Origin: Flavobacteriales bacterium
Lineage (GTDB): Bacteria; Bacteroidota; Bacteroidia; Flavobacteriales_D; Crocinitomicaceae
Direction: 5' to 3'
Length of the DNA stretch: 40,603 nucleotides
Assembly (NCBI GenBank): GCA_018883325.1
Contig: VEQH01000037.1
Span: 1-40,603, forward strand
Shown here: positions 8,959 to 17,442 of the stretch, one piece after another
Layout of the letters: the number at the start of each line of letters is the position of its first letter
Numbering within the stretch: position 1 is the stretch's first letter
Translations under genes and position numbers: made by a program
The notes under the pieces: generated by a model
What the model was told of the DNA's origin: nothing
What the model saw: the letters and a program-made list of their open reading frames with translations, nothing else
Database searches by the model: none

Positions 8959-9696
8959 CTACAAGGAGAAAATGTCTCTAAAGCGAATTGCTTGACGACG
9001 TGAGATTTCGATTTTTTCACCTTTAGACAATTCAACTTTTAAACCACCATTAAACCAGTTTTCGATAGCCACAACATGATTCAAATTAATAATGAATTTA
9101 CGATTTGCTCTGAAAAAAACTTCATTATCTAGTTTTTCTTCAAAACTATTTAAAGAACGCAAAACCATTGGTCTGAAAGTATCGAAATAAACTTTTACGT
9201 AGTTACCATCTGATTCCAACATGCGAATGTTTTTCAATTCAATAAACCAACATTTTTCTCCATCTTTAATAAACACTTTATCATTTTCGCTTAATCTCCG
9301 CGACTTGCGTAAATTCAATAATTGCTCATCCTCAAAAGAATTTTCATTCGATATTTTACGAACAACATTGGCTATTTTCTCTGGATCTATAGGTTTAAGA
9401 ATATAATCTAAGGCTTGATTTTCAAATGCTTGTAATGCAAACTCATCATGAGCAGTAACAAAAACAACTTGTGGTAAATCTTCTAACTGTTTAAGCATTT
9501 CAAATCCATTCATCCCCGGCATCGATACATCTAAAAAAATCAAATCGGGATTAAATTCTTTAATTTTTTCAATTCCGTCTATTCCATTTATCGCCTCTGC
9601 AACAATTTCAATTTCCTGATATTCTTTCAATAAAGAACGTAACTCCTCGCGAGCCAATCTTTCATCGTCAATAATAATCGTGCGTATTGTTTTCAT
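8959..9696 (-). CDS. LytTR-family response regulator
   Basis: The 245-residue protein has an N-terminal receiver domain (acidic D10, D11; phosphoacceptor D56 in FLDVSMPG; conserved Lys in ILKPID) and a C-terminal LytTR DNA-binding domain (from about 145; IRMLESDGNYVKVYFD, FFRANRKFIINLNHVVAIE). In this phylum such regulators are usually partnered by a LytS/YpdA-type histidine kinase, but none is adjacent, so the kinase is elsewhere. Its upstream region on the minus strand carries two TAnnTTTG-like boxes (TAGATTTG and TAAATTTG, within about 9730-9750). It converges on the phosphoesterase gene. Confidence 0.93.
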   Translation of the reverse strand: MKTIRTIIIDDERLAREELRSLLKEYQEIEIVAEAINGIDGIEKIKEFNPDLIFLDVSMPGMNGFEMLKQLEDLPQVVFVTAHDEFALQAFENQALDYILKPIDPEKIANVVRKISNENSFEDEQLLNLRKSRRLSENDKVFIKDGEKCWFIELKNIRMLESDGNYVKVYFDTFRPMVLRSLNSFEEKLDNEVFFRANRKFIINLNHVVAIENWFNGGLKVELSKGEKIEISRRQAIRFRDIFSL

Positions 9697-9941
9697 ACTT
9701 AGGTTATTTAGTTGAATAAAAACTCAAATTTATACAAATCTAAATCCTTCACTTGAAAATCATTGACTTATTCAATAAATGAAACAAAGCAAGGACAAAA
9801 AGTAAATTTCGCTGTTGAAAGGAATTTTAATTTCAAAGCTTGATTTTCCATTACCAATTCTTAAATTAAAAATCAGGTTAATAATTCAAAAATCAGATTG
9901 CTACCAGCTTTTTTGCGTAAATTCGCTACCTTAAATTTTAT

Positions 9942-10541
9942 ATGGGAACTGAACAAAACAACGTAAGCTACGCAATCGGAATGAGTATTGCAGAAAGTCT
10001 TAAAAATCAAAATCTTACTGAATTAGATGCAAATGTAATTGCTGAAGCGATTAACGATTTAATGCAAGGTAAAACACCTCGATTGAGTGCAGAAGAAGCA
10101 AATCAAATAATACATAATCACTTAGAAGAAAAACGTGCAGCAGCTTTTATGGCTAACAAATTGGAAGGCGAAACTTTCTTAGCGATGAATAAAGCAAAAG
10201 AAGGAATTCAAGAAACTGCTACAGGTTTACAATACGAAATTTTAAATGAAGGTAACGGTCAAAAACCTTCTTCAACGGATGTTGTTAGCGTTCATTACCA
10301 CGGAACATTAATCGACGGAACTGTTTTTGATTCTTCGGTTCAAAGAGGAACACCTGCAAGTTTTGGAGTTCATCAAGTTATTCCCGGGTGGACAGAAGCT
10401 TTACAATTAATGAATGTTGGTTCAAAATACCGCTTATACATTCCACAAAATCTTGCTTACGGAGCAAATCCACACCCAGGAGGACCAATTCAACCGTTTA
10501 GTACATTGATATTTGATGTTGAATTATTAGCTATCAACTAA
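9942..10541 (+). CDS. Cytoplasmic FKBP-type peptidyl-prolyl isomerase (FklB-like)
   Basis: A 199-residue protein with the two-part FklB/FkpA layout: a helical N-terminal dimerisation domain (about 5-75, VSYAIGMSIAESL...) and a C-terminal FKBP domain (about 100-199). Active-site positions are intact: the Tyr in VHYHG, FDSS, the VIPGW motif, LAYGANPHPGGPIQPFSTLIFDVELL. It catalyses cis-trans isomerisation of prolyl bonds and can act as a chaperone. No signal peptide, so cytoplasmic. A lipoprotein homologue follows 63 bp later. A TAAATTTT box lies only 2 bp before the ATG, so the mRNA may have little or no leader. Confidence 0.92.
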   Translation: MGTEQNNVSYAIGMSIAESLKNQNLTELDANVIAEAINDLMQGKTPRLSAEEANQIIHNHLEEKRAAAFMANKLEGETFLAMNKAKEGIQETATGLQYEILNEGNGQKPSSTDVVSVHYHGTLIDGTVFDSSVQRGTPASFGVHQVIPGWTEALQLMNVGSKYRLYIPQNLAYGANPHPGGPIQPFSTLIFDVELLAIN

Positions 10542-10604
10542 ACAATTAGCATTTTTTCAACGTTACTCAATAAATCATTCCTTAATCGGATAGAAAATTA
10601 TATT

Positions 10605-11516
10605 ATGAAGCACCTATTTTTTGGAACTCTATTTTTGTTGCTTTTGAATGCTTGTGGATCAGAAGAGGATCAACCTAAAGCATTAAAATTCAAAAACTCA
10701 AAAGACGAACTTTCTTACGTTCTTGGAGCAATTAATGCAAAAACAATCGTTAGCAGCGGCGAAACTTCATTCGCTAATTTAGATAAAGCTGAATTGATTA
10801 AAGGATTCAACGAAAACCTAAACGCAACACCTGCCAATGATTGTTTACCTGAATTACAAAAACTTTTCGGGCCAACGTATCAAGATTTCAATAAAAAATA
10901 TGTGAAATCTGGTTCGCGTTGTATGGGAAAAATGACGGGACACGCTTTTTACTCTGATATTAAGAAGTTAGGTGGCTTATCTTTGGTTAATCTTCAAATG
11001 GTTAAAAAAGGATATGCTGATGGTTTATACTTGCGAGATACAGTGATGAAAGAAGCACAAATGCGCCAAATCATGCAAGATTTTATGATTAGCTTAAACG
11101 AAAAAGTGGGGATAAAAATGCTTGATAAAGCTAAAAAAACTCCAGGTGCAACAGTTTTCGACAACGGAATTGTGATGTTTACAATCAAAGAAGGTAATGG
11201 TACATTTCCTAAACCTACAGACGACGTTAAAGTACATTACGTTTTGATGTCTGCCTTGGGTGATACGATTCAAAATTCATACAAAATGAAAAATCAAGAG
11301 GGGAAAATCGAACCTGTTCCTCTACAATTGGATGGTGGTGTGATTCCGGGATGGAGTTATGCTTTACCAAAAATGAAAAAAGGTGGAAGATATAAAATCT
11401 ATATTCCTTGGGAACTTGCCTATGGAATTGAAGGAGGAAAAGAATCACTTTGTTTTGATATTGAACTAATTGAAAGTGCTCCGGCTGGAACTTTTGTTAA
11501 ACCTCAAATGAGATAA
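10605..11516 (+). CDS. FKBP-like lipoprotein (probably weak or inactive isomerase)
   Basis: The 303-residue product has a lipoprotein signal (lipobox LLNAC, C17), so it should sit in the cell envelope. Its middle (about 35-165) is a helical FKBP_N-like region (DELSYVLGAINAKTI) and its C-terminal part (about 185-295) an FKBP domain keeping VHY, VIPGW, YKIYIPWELAYG and FDIELIE. The usual FD pair of the active site is absent: where the paralogue at 9942 has GTVFDSS this one reads GDTIQNS. The loop after LAYG is also shortened (IEGGKESL). The domain may bind rather than isomerise. Likely a diverged duplicate of the preceding gene. Confidence 0.85.
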   Translation: MKHLFFGTLFLLLLNACGSEEDQPKALKFKNSKDELSYVLGAINAKTIVSSGETSFANLDKAELIKGFNENLNATPANDCLPELQKLFGPTYQDFNKKYVKSGSRCMGKMTGHAFYSDIKKLGGLSLVNLQMVKKGYADGLYLRDTVMKEAQMRQIMQDFMISLNEKVGIKMLDKAKKTPGATVFDNGIVMFTIKEGNGTFPKPTDDVKVHYVLMSALGDTIQNSYKMKNQEGKIEPVPLQLDGGVIPGWSYALPKMKKGGRYKIYIPWELAYGIEGGKESLCFDIELIESAPAGTFVKPQMR

Positions 11517-11560
11517 ACTCACCAAAGGCATTAATTTTTACATTTGATAAAATTTTAATT

Positions 11561-12718
11561 ATGAAATCTGTTTTCAAACTTTCTTTTTTAGCTGTTTTTA
11601 TTTCATTCTTTTACAGCTGTTCAGAGAAAGTAAATTTAGTTGGTGACTTCAAAGAGACTGCTGTCGTGTATGGTTTACTTGACCATTCAGATTCTATTCA
11701 TTTCATAAAAATTACCAGAGCTTTCATCGGCCCAGGAAATGCACTCGAAATTGCAAAAATTCCAGATTCTAGTTACTTTAATCAAGTGGAAGCAACTGTG
11801 TCTGAATTTGTGAATGGAAACCTAACGCGTACTTGGGTTTTAGAAGACACAATTGTTGAAAACAAAGATACAAATGGTGCATTCTATGGTCCAGAACAAA
11901 AAGTTTATTATTTCAGAACTTTACCTACAACTGTTTCATCCTCAGGATTAAATGGTGTAATTCAAACTTCTCCAAATCCACAATTGACTTCACTGAATCC
12001 TGATGCAACTTATAAATTCAAAGCAATAATTAATGGTGGCGAATTTGAAGTAACAGGTGAAACTGAACTTGTAAAAGGAATTACAACAACTACTGCATCT
12101 CAAAATTTCACGTTTAAATTTGCTAATAATCCTGGCGAATATATTTCAACAGGTGTAGCTGTGTCAAACTCAGGGAATTCTTTCGTGGTAAACACACAAT
12201 TAGACATTGCTTTTAACGAACACCGTGGAAATGACATCACAGAAAAAAGATTTAATTGGCAACTTGGTGAAGTGAGTACATTACCTGGAACTGCAAAAAC
12301 ATTCAGTGCTTTAGGTCAATCTTTCTATGATTTAATTAAAGCGAATGCTTCAAATGACCCAACAATTACAAAAAGAACATTTAATGGAATATACGTTACT
12401 GTAACGGGTGGTGCTGAAGAATTGTACAATTATATGGTTGTAAATCAACCTAGTTCAACTTTAGCACAAAGCAAACCAAACTACACAAATCTTACAGTTT
12501 CAAACGGTAAACGCGTAGTGGGGATTTTTTCTTCTCGTCAGACAATTAAAATTTTCAAACCGTTCTATGTTTCTGCTCAACAAGCTTTTATAAGAGCAAT
12601 TGACAAGAAAAGTACGCGCGAATTATGTCAAGGTCCAATTACAGGAACTCTTTTATTCTGTTCAAATCACCCTGGTGACAATGTTATCAATCAAGAAGAA
12701 AGTTTCGCTTGTCAATAA
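11561..12718 (+). CDS. DUF4249-like lipoprotein
   Basis: A 385-residue predicted lipoprotein (signal about 1-19, lipobox Cys C20 in FFYSCSEK). The segment ETAVVYGLLDHSDSIHFIKITRAFIGPG near the N-terminus resembles the opening of DUF4249 proteins, surface or periplasmic lipoproteins of Bacteroidota often found beside TonB-dependent receptors. The rest is beta-rich, with no catalytic motif. It starts 44 bp after the FKBP-like lipoprotein and may share its transcript. No receptor gene is adjacent here. The family call is from resemblance only; another beta-sandwich lipoprotein family is possible. Confidence 0.6.
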   Translation: MKSVFKLSFLAVFISFFYSCSEKVNLVGDFKETAVVYGLLDHSDSIHFIKITRAFIGPGNALEIAKIPDSSYFNQVEATVSEFVNGNLTRTWVLEDTIVENKDTNGAFYGPEQKVYYFRTLPTTVSSSGLNGVIQTSPNPQLTSLNPDATYKFKAIINGGEFEVTGETELVKGITTTTASQNFTFKFANNPGEYISTGVAVSNSGNSFVVNTQLDIAFNEHRGNDITEKRFNWQLGEVSTLPGTAKTFSALGQSFYDLIKANASNDPTITKRTFNGIYVTVTGGAEELYNYMVVNQPSSTLAQSKPNYTNLTVSNGKRVVGIFSSRQTIKIFKPFYVSAQQAFIRAIDKKSTRELCQGPITGTLLFCSNHPGDNVINQEESFACQ

Positions 12719-12771
12719 TAGACATAAAGCTCTCTTTTTAATGTTTATTGCTTTGTAATTTTACACCAATT

Positions 12772-15255
12772 GTGAGTGAACGCCTAACCCTTTTTGTCGA
12801 TGTATTGCTGCCTGTACCTATTCATCAGGTTTTCAGTTATCGCGTTCCACTTGAATTTAATGATTTAGTTCAATTTGGGATTCGAGTTATCGTTCCATTT
12901 GGAAAAAACAAATTGTTAACCGGCGTAATTACACGCGTTCATCAAGAAATCCCAACGAATTATCAAGCGAAATACATTGAGTATTTACTCGATGAATCAC
13001 CAATTATAAACACAAAACAGTTTCAATTTTGGAATTGGATTTCAGATTATTATTTGGCTCCAATTGGCGATGTAATGAACGCAGCTTTACCTGCAAATTT
13101 CAAGTTGGCAAGTGAAACTAAAATTATTCTTCATCCTGAATTTGATAAAAGCCTCGACCAATTAGATGATCGTGACGCAGAAATTGTAGAAGCTTTAAGC
13201 ATTCGAGAAGAGTTAGATCTGAAAGAGTTATCTGAAATCGTTGGAATTAAAACCATTCAACCATTGATTAAACGATTGATTGATCGGAGAATTGTCGTTT
13301 CAAAAGAAGAAATTAATCAACGCTATACACCAAAAACAATTTCGTGCATTGTTCTGAGTGATACTTACACCAATGAAAACGAATTAGAAAATTTCATTGC
13401 TGAATTAGAGAAACAAGCAAAAAACGAAAAACAAGTTGCACTCCTACTTTTTCATATCAATGAAGCGATGCATGGCGGAAGCTTGAAGCAACCTGTTCCA
13501 AAGAAAAAATTCACAGATGCCGGTTTAAGTGTTTCAACATTAAATACTTTAGAAAAAAAAGGAATTTTAAAAACGGAGCGTTTCCAAATAGACCGACTAA
13601 TGAGTGCTTCAAAAGAGGAAATAGCTTTCAAAGCTTTAACTGAACCTCAAAGTGCTGCTTTAGAAGAAATTAGAAGTGCATTTGAAACAAAACAAGTAAC
13701 ACTTTTACATGGAGTTACCGGTTCTGGTAAAACAGAAATTTACGTTCAACTTATTCAAGAATACTTGGATAACGGAAAACAAGTTTTGTTTTTGCTTCCT
13801 GAAATTGCACTCACAACCCAACTAATTCAACGACTTTCCTCCTATTTTGGTGAACAGGTTGGTGTTTATCATTCTCGATTCAACCAAAATGAGCGCGTTG
13901 AAATTTGGAATAAAGTCTTGCAAAACGACTTCAAACAATTTAGAATTATTATTGGTGCGCGTTCGTCTGTGTTTCTTCCTTTTCAAAATTTAGGACTAAT
14001 CATTGTCGATGAAGAGCATGAAAGTTCATTCAAACAATACGATCCTTCGCCGCGTTATAATGCAAGAGATGCTTCGATTGTTTTGGCAAATCTCCACCAA
14101 GCAAAAGTATTATTAGGAACTGCAACACCTTCATTGGAAACATATCACAATTCAAAAAATGGAAAATTTGCACTCGTTGAATTATTAGAACGCTACAAAG
14201 GATTAAAACTACCGGAGGTGCTTTGTGCAGATTTAAAAAGTGAACGTCGCTTGAAAAATATGCAATCAAATTTCAGTTCATTTTTAGTGGACGAAATACG
14301 AGCCGCTTTCCAAAAAGAAGAACAAATCATTCTTTTTCAAAATCGTAGAGGCTACACGCCATCTTGGACGTGTGAAATTTGCGCTTGGACGCCAAGATGC
14401 ACAAATTGTGACGTTTCTTTAACTTATCATAAGTTTGGCAATATCTTAAAATGTCACTATTGCAGCTACATTGCCGCACCAATGGGAACTTGTCGTTCTT
14501 GCGGAAGTAACAAGCTAAAAATGAATGGATTTGGAACTGAGAAAGTAGAAGATGATTTGGCGATTATTTTTCCAGACAAAGTTATTAAACGTTTGGATTT
14601 AGACACAACTCGAACTAAAAATGCGTACGAAGAAATTCTAGATGATTTTGACAATCGGAAAATTGATGTGCTAATTGGTACGCAAATGGTTACCAAAGGA
14701 TTAGATTTCGATAACGTTAGTTTAGTTGGAATTTTAGATGCGGATATGTTGCTCAATCGCCCCGATTTTAGAGCGTACGAACGTTCATATCAATTAATGT
14801 CGCAAGTTGCTGGACGAGCTGGTAGAAAGGAAAAACGAGGAAAAGTGATTATCCAGACAGCAAATCCAGATCATTGGGTGATTCAATTGGTTCAAGAACA
14901 CAACTACCAAGAATTTTACAAGCAAGAAATCATCGAACGACAGAATTTCTTCTATCCTCCTTTCTACAAAATGATTGGATTTACCCTCAAGCACAAAGAT
15001 GAAAATCAAGTTGCAAGAGCTTCACTTGAGTTGGCAAATGCTTTGAGAGAAATTTTTAAGGAACGCGTTTTAGGTCCAGATTCGCCTTTGATTAAACGTA
15101 TTCAAAATCTATTTTTGAAAGAAATTCGTCTTAAAATCGAGCGCACAGCACCTGAGAAAAAAGTAAAAGAAAAAATCAAAACCATTATCGATCAGTTCTA
15201 CGTTAAAACTGAAAATAAATCAGTTAGAGTAGTTATTGATGTAGATCCAATGTAA
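12772..15255 (+). CDS. priA: Primosomal replication restart helicase PriA
   Basis: I prefer the GTG at 12772 (827 residues, opening SERLTLFVDVLLPVPIHQVFSYRVP) because PriA proteins begin just before the FVDV-LP-P block; the in-frame upstream start at 12748 only adds residues encoded by promoter-like DNA (TAATTTTA at 12756-12763). Features: N-terminal 3' DNA-binding domain, Walker A GVTGSGKT (314-321), Walker B DEEH (413-416), GTATPSLET, then paired cysteines from about 533 to 576 (CEICAWTPRC-NC, CHYC, CRSC) that bind two zinc ions, and the helicase C-domain with GTQMVTKGLDF and QVAGRAGR. PriA reloads the replisome at collapsed forks. It converges on the fnr-like gene. Confidence 0.95.
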   Translation: MSERLTLFVDVLLPVPIHQVFSYRVPLEFNDLVQFGIRVIVPFGKNKLLTGVITRVHQEIPTNYQAKYIEYLLDESPIINTKQFQFWNWISDYYLAPIGDVMNAALPANFKLASETKIILHPEFDKSLDQLDDRDAEIVEALSIREELDLKELSEIVGIKTIQPLIKRLIDRRIVVSKEEINQRYTPKTISCIVLSDTYTNENELENFIAELEKQAKNEKQVALLLFHINEAMHGGSLKQPVPKKKFTDAGLSVSTLNTLEKKGILKTERFQIDRLMSASKEEIAFKALTEPQSAALEEIRSAFETKQVTLLHGVTGSGKTEIYVQLIQEYLDNGKQVLFLLPEIALTTQLIQRLSSYFGEQVGVYHSRFNQNERVEIWNKVLQNDFKQFRIIIGARSSVFLPFQNLGLIIVDEEHESSFKQYDPSPRYNARDASIVLANLHQAKVLLGTATPSLETYHNSKNGKFALVELLERYKGLKLPEVLCADLKSERRLKNMQSNFSSFLVDEIRAAFQKEEQIILFQNRRGYTPSWTCEICAWTPRCTNCDVSLTYHKFGNILKCHYCSYIAAPMGTCRSCGSNKLKMNGFGTEKVEDDLAIIFPDKVIKRLDLDTTRTKNAYEEILDDFDNRKIDVLIGTQMVTKGLDFDNVSLVGILDADMLLNRPDFRAYERSYQLMSQVAGRAGRKEKRGKVIIQTANPDHWVIQLVQEHNYQEFYKQEIIERQNFFYPPFYKMIGFTLKHKDENQVARASLELANALREIFKERVLGPDSPLIKRIQNLFLKEIRLKIERTAPEKKVKEKIKTIIDQFYVKTENKSVRVVIDVDPM

Positions 15256-15287
15256 GTTTTAACAGAGAATCTCAGGTTTTTAAATTT

Positions 15288-15977
15288 TTACTTTCCAGCA
15301 ATGGAAACTAACTTATCTAAATTGAGGATTGTTAGTTTACGCGTGTGAACTTCAATAATTCCTTCTTCCTTGAAATCTTTAAGCAAACGAATCAACGTTT
15401 CGGTTGCCGTTCCAACAAAGTTTGCCATATCCTCACGAGAAAGATTAATTGGTTCTGGCTCGTAAACTCCTTTTAAAAGAATCAATGCAAAAGCCAAACG
15501 CTCACGCACCGATTTTTGAGCCATATTTGTTATAAATGAAGCTCGATCCGAAAGCTCTTTTGATAATTCTTTGATAATACCGTTTCGAAGTGTAACGTTG
15601 GTATCCATCATATTCAAAAAGTCATCTTTGGCAATAAAACAAATGTTACTTTCCTCTAACGTTTCAGCTGCAACATTGTAAGGGTCACCGCTAAACATCG
15701 CTCGAAACCCAACCATTTCTCCTTCTTTCGCGATGTGAATGATTTGTTCTTTTCCTTCATCGCCTCTTTTAAATACTTTCACCTTTCCTTGATTGATACA
15801 AAAAACACCTCTTGGAAATGAACCTTCTAAAAATAAGGATTGACTTTTTTTATAGTAGTTGCAGGTTTTATGATCCTCTAAATTTGTAACCTCATCAGAG
15901 CAAAGTCCGCCCAATAAAGATGAAGAACGAGACATGCATGTTGAGCATGTTACGTGTTTGTGTGATTTATCTAGCAT
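15288..15977 (-). CDS. Crp/Fnr-family transcriptional regulator, probably oxygen-sensing
   Basis: A 229-residue regulator with an N-terminal cyclic-nucleotide-binding-like beta roll (about 40-140) and a C-terminal winged helix (about 155-225). The N-terminus has cysteines at 11, 14 (CSTC), 26 and 39, plus C60, a pattern compatible with an FNR-type iron-sulfur cluster, though the spacing differs from E. coli FNR. The recognition helix GTATETLIRLLKDFKEEG keeps the Glu and Arg (E-x3-R) used by FNR to read its TTGAT half-sites. It is divergent from hemN and a copper ATPase, genes typically under FNR control in low oxygen. A -7 box TATATTTG (15994-16001) precedes it, and an FNR-like palindrome (16027-16040) lies between the divergent starts. 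Confidence 0.88.
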   Translation of the reverse strand: MLDKSHKHVTCSTCMSRSSSLLGGLCSDEVTNLEDHKTCNYYKKSQSLFLEGSFPRGVFCINQGKVKVFKRGDEGKEQIIHIAKEGEMVGFRAMFSGDPYNVAAETLEESNICFIAKDDFLNMMDTNVTLRNGIIKELSKELSDRASFITNMAQKSVRERLAFALILLKGVYEPEPINLSREDMANFVGTATETLIRLLKDFKEEGIIEVHTRKLTILNLDKLVSIAGK

Positions 15978-15993
15978 GATTTCGTTATTAACA

Positions 15994-16001
15994 CAAATAT
16001 A
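15994..16001 (-). promoter_or_regulatory. -7 box of the Crp/Fnr gene
   Basis: On the minus strand this reads TATATTTG, matching TAnnTTTG, 16 bp before the ATG at 15977. No clear -33 TTG is seen at the right distance, which fits a promoter relying on an activator or a weak promoter. Confidence 0.5.
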
Positions 16002-16026
16002 GCGTTTTTAAACATTAACTTAAAAC

Positions 16027-16040
16027 TTGACACTTGTCAT
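16027..16040. promoter_or_regulatory. FNR-like operator between fnr and hemN
   Basis: TTGACACTTGTCAT contains the dyad TGACA-CT-TGTCA and resembles the FNR consensus TTGAT-N4-ATCAA. Flanking A and T runs extend the symmetry. Its centre (16033.5) is 41.5 bp before the A of the hemN ATG, where the transcript probably begins, and about 46 bp from the likely start of the divergent fnr transcript. Confidence 0.55.
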
Positions 16041-16062
16041 TTTTTCAACAAAAAAGTGAAGG

Positions 16063-16070
16063 TAATTTTG
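16063..16070 (+). promoter_or_regulatory. -7 box of hemN
   Basis: TAATTTTG matches TAnnTTTG and ends 4 bp before the hemN ATG, so transcription should begin at or next to the start codon. There is no good -33 element, consistent with dependence on the FNR-like site just upstream. Confidence 0.5.
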
Positions 16071-16074
16071 CCCA

Positions 16075-17442
16075 ATGAATAACGTTGAACTCCTTCAAAA
16101 ATATAACATTCCTGGTCCTCGCTATACCTCCTACCCGACTGTTCCATTTTGGAAAAACAATCCACTAAGTGAAACAGAATGGAAGGAAACGATTAAAAAA
16201 TTTATTCATTCTTTTGAACACCAAGAAGTTAGTTTATACATTCATTTACCCTTTTGTGAAAACCTATGTACTTTCTGTGGTTGCCACAAACGCATCACTA
16301 AAAATCATCAAGTTGAAGAACCATATATCGACACCTTGCTCAAAGAATGGGAATTATACAAAACAACTTTTCAATTTGAGCCAAGTATAAAAGAATTACA
16401 TTTTGGTGGCGGAACTCCAACATTTTTTCAAGCAAGCGAATTAATCCGTTTACTCAAAAGAATTTTCAATTCAACTTCTATTTCACCTGAAACTTGTGAA
16501 TTAAGTTTCGAAGCGCATCCAGGTTCAACTTCAGAAACGCATTTGAAAGAACTTTACAATTTCGGTTTTCGAAGAGTAAGTTTCGGAATTCAAGATTATG
16601 ATTTTGAAGTTCAAAAAGCAATTCATCGCGTGCAATCGTTTGAATTAGTGAGTAATGTTCATTTATTAGCTCAAAAAATTGGTTACACTTCAATCAATCA
16701 CGATTTAGTTTACGGACTTCCGAAACAAACAATGGTGGCTTTTCAAAATACTATTGACTTAACGCTGCAATTGAAACCCGAACGCATCGCACTTTACAGT
16801 TATGCGCACGTGCCTTGGATAAAAGGCACAGGTCAACGCGGTTATAGCGAAGCAGATTTGCCTCAAGATGCCGACAAACGCGCACTGTATGAAATGGCTT
16901 ATGAAAAATTGCTAGCAAACGGCTACATCGCAATTGGAATGGATCATTTTGCATTACCAAACGATTCGTTAACATTAGCTTTTAATACCCGAAAACTGCA
17001 CCGAAACTTTATGGGATATACCACAAAATCAACAAATTGGATGATCGGTTTAGGAATGTCGTCCATTTCTGATTGCTGGATTGGTTTCGCGCAAAATGAC
17101 AAAACTGTTGAATCCTACCAAGAACAAGTAAACAAAGGAATTATTCCTGTTTTTCGCGGACATTTATTGACTGAAACAGAATTAGTGATTCGCAAACACA
17201 TTTTAGATTTAATGTGTCACTTTGAAACACAATTAACAGAAAATCAAGAATTTGAATCAATCAATTTAGAAATTATCAAACGCTTGCAACCATTGATTGA
17301 AGATGAATTAGTAATCGTTGAAAATGGAACGGTTCAGATTCTCCAAAAAGGTTTACCGTATGTTCGCAATGCGTGTATGGCTTTTGACCAAGACCTCGCT
17401 ACAAACGTTATTGGTCAACAACTTTTTTCTAAAACAATATGA
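16075..17442 (+). CDS. hemN: Oxygen-independent coproporphyrinogen III oxidase (radical SAM)
   Basis: A 455-residue radical-SAM enzyme that decarboxylates coproporphyrinogen III to protoporphyrinogen IX without oxygen, for heme synthesis. The cluster ligands are C61, C65 and C68 in CENLCTFCGC, with the fourth Cys (C70) typical of true HemN rather than HemW. Other marks are the N-terminal YNIPGPRYTSYPTVPFW, the GGGTPTF loop and SFGIQDYD. Length fits HemN (about 455). The stop overlaps the ATG of the copper ATPase (ATGA), indicating translational coupling. Its position beside the fnr-like gene and the FNR-like box argues for induction at low oxygen. Confidence 0.95.
   Translation: MNNVELLQKYNIPGPRYTSYPTVPFWKNNPLSETEWKETIKKFIHSFEHQEVSLYIHLPFCENLCTFCGCHKRITKNHQVEEPYIDTLLKEWELYKTTFQFEPSIKELHFGGGTPTFFQASELIRLLKRIFNSTSISPETCELSFEAHPGSTSETHLKELYNFGFRRVSFGIQDYDFEVQKAIHRVQSFELVSNVHLLAQKIGYTSINHDLVYGLPKQTMVAFQNTIDLTLQLKPERIALYSYAHVPWIKGTGQRGYSEADLPQDADKRALYEMAYEKLLANGYIAIGMDHFALPNDSLTLAFNTRKLHRNFMGYTTKSTNWMIGLGMSSISDCWIGFAQNDKTVESYQEQVNKGIIPVFRGHLLTETELVIRKHILDLMCHFETQLTENQEFESINLEIIKRLQPLIEDELVIVENGTVQILQKGLPYVRNACMAFDQDLATNVIGQQLFSKTI

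Noticed and set aside
12748-12771. Extra N-terminal codons for PriA
   Set aside because: They lie on a promoter-like TAATTTTA box and are not part of the PriA family start; GTG at 12772 fits better.
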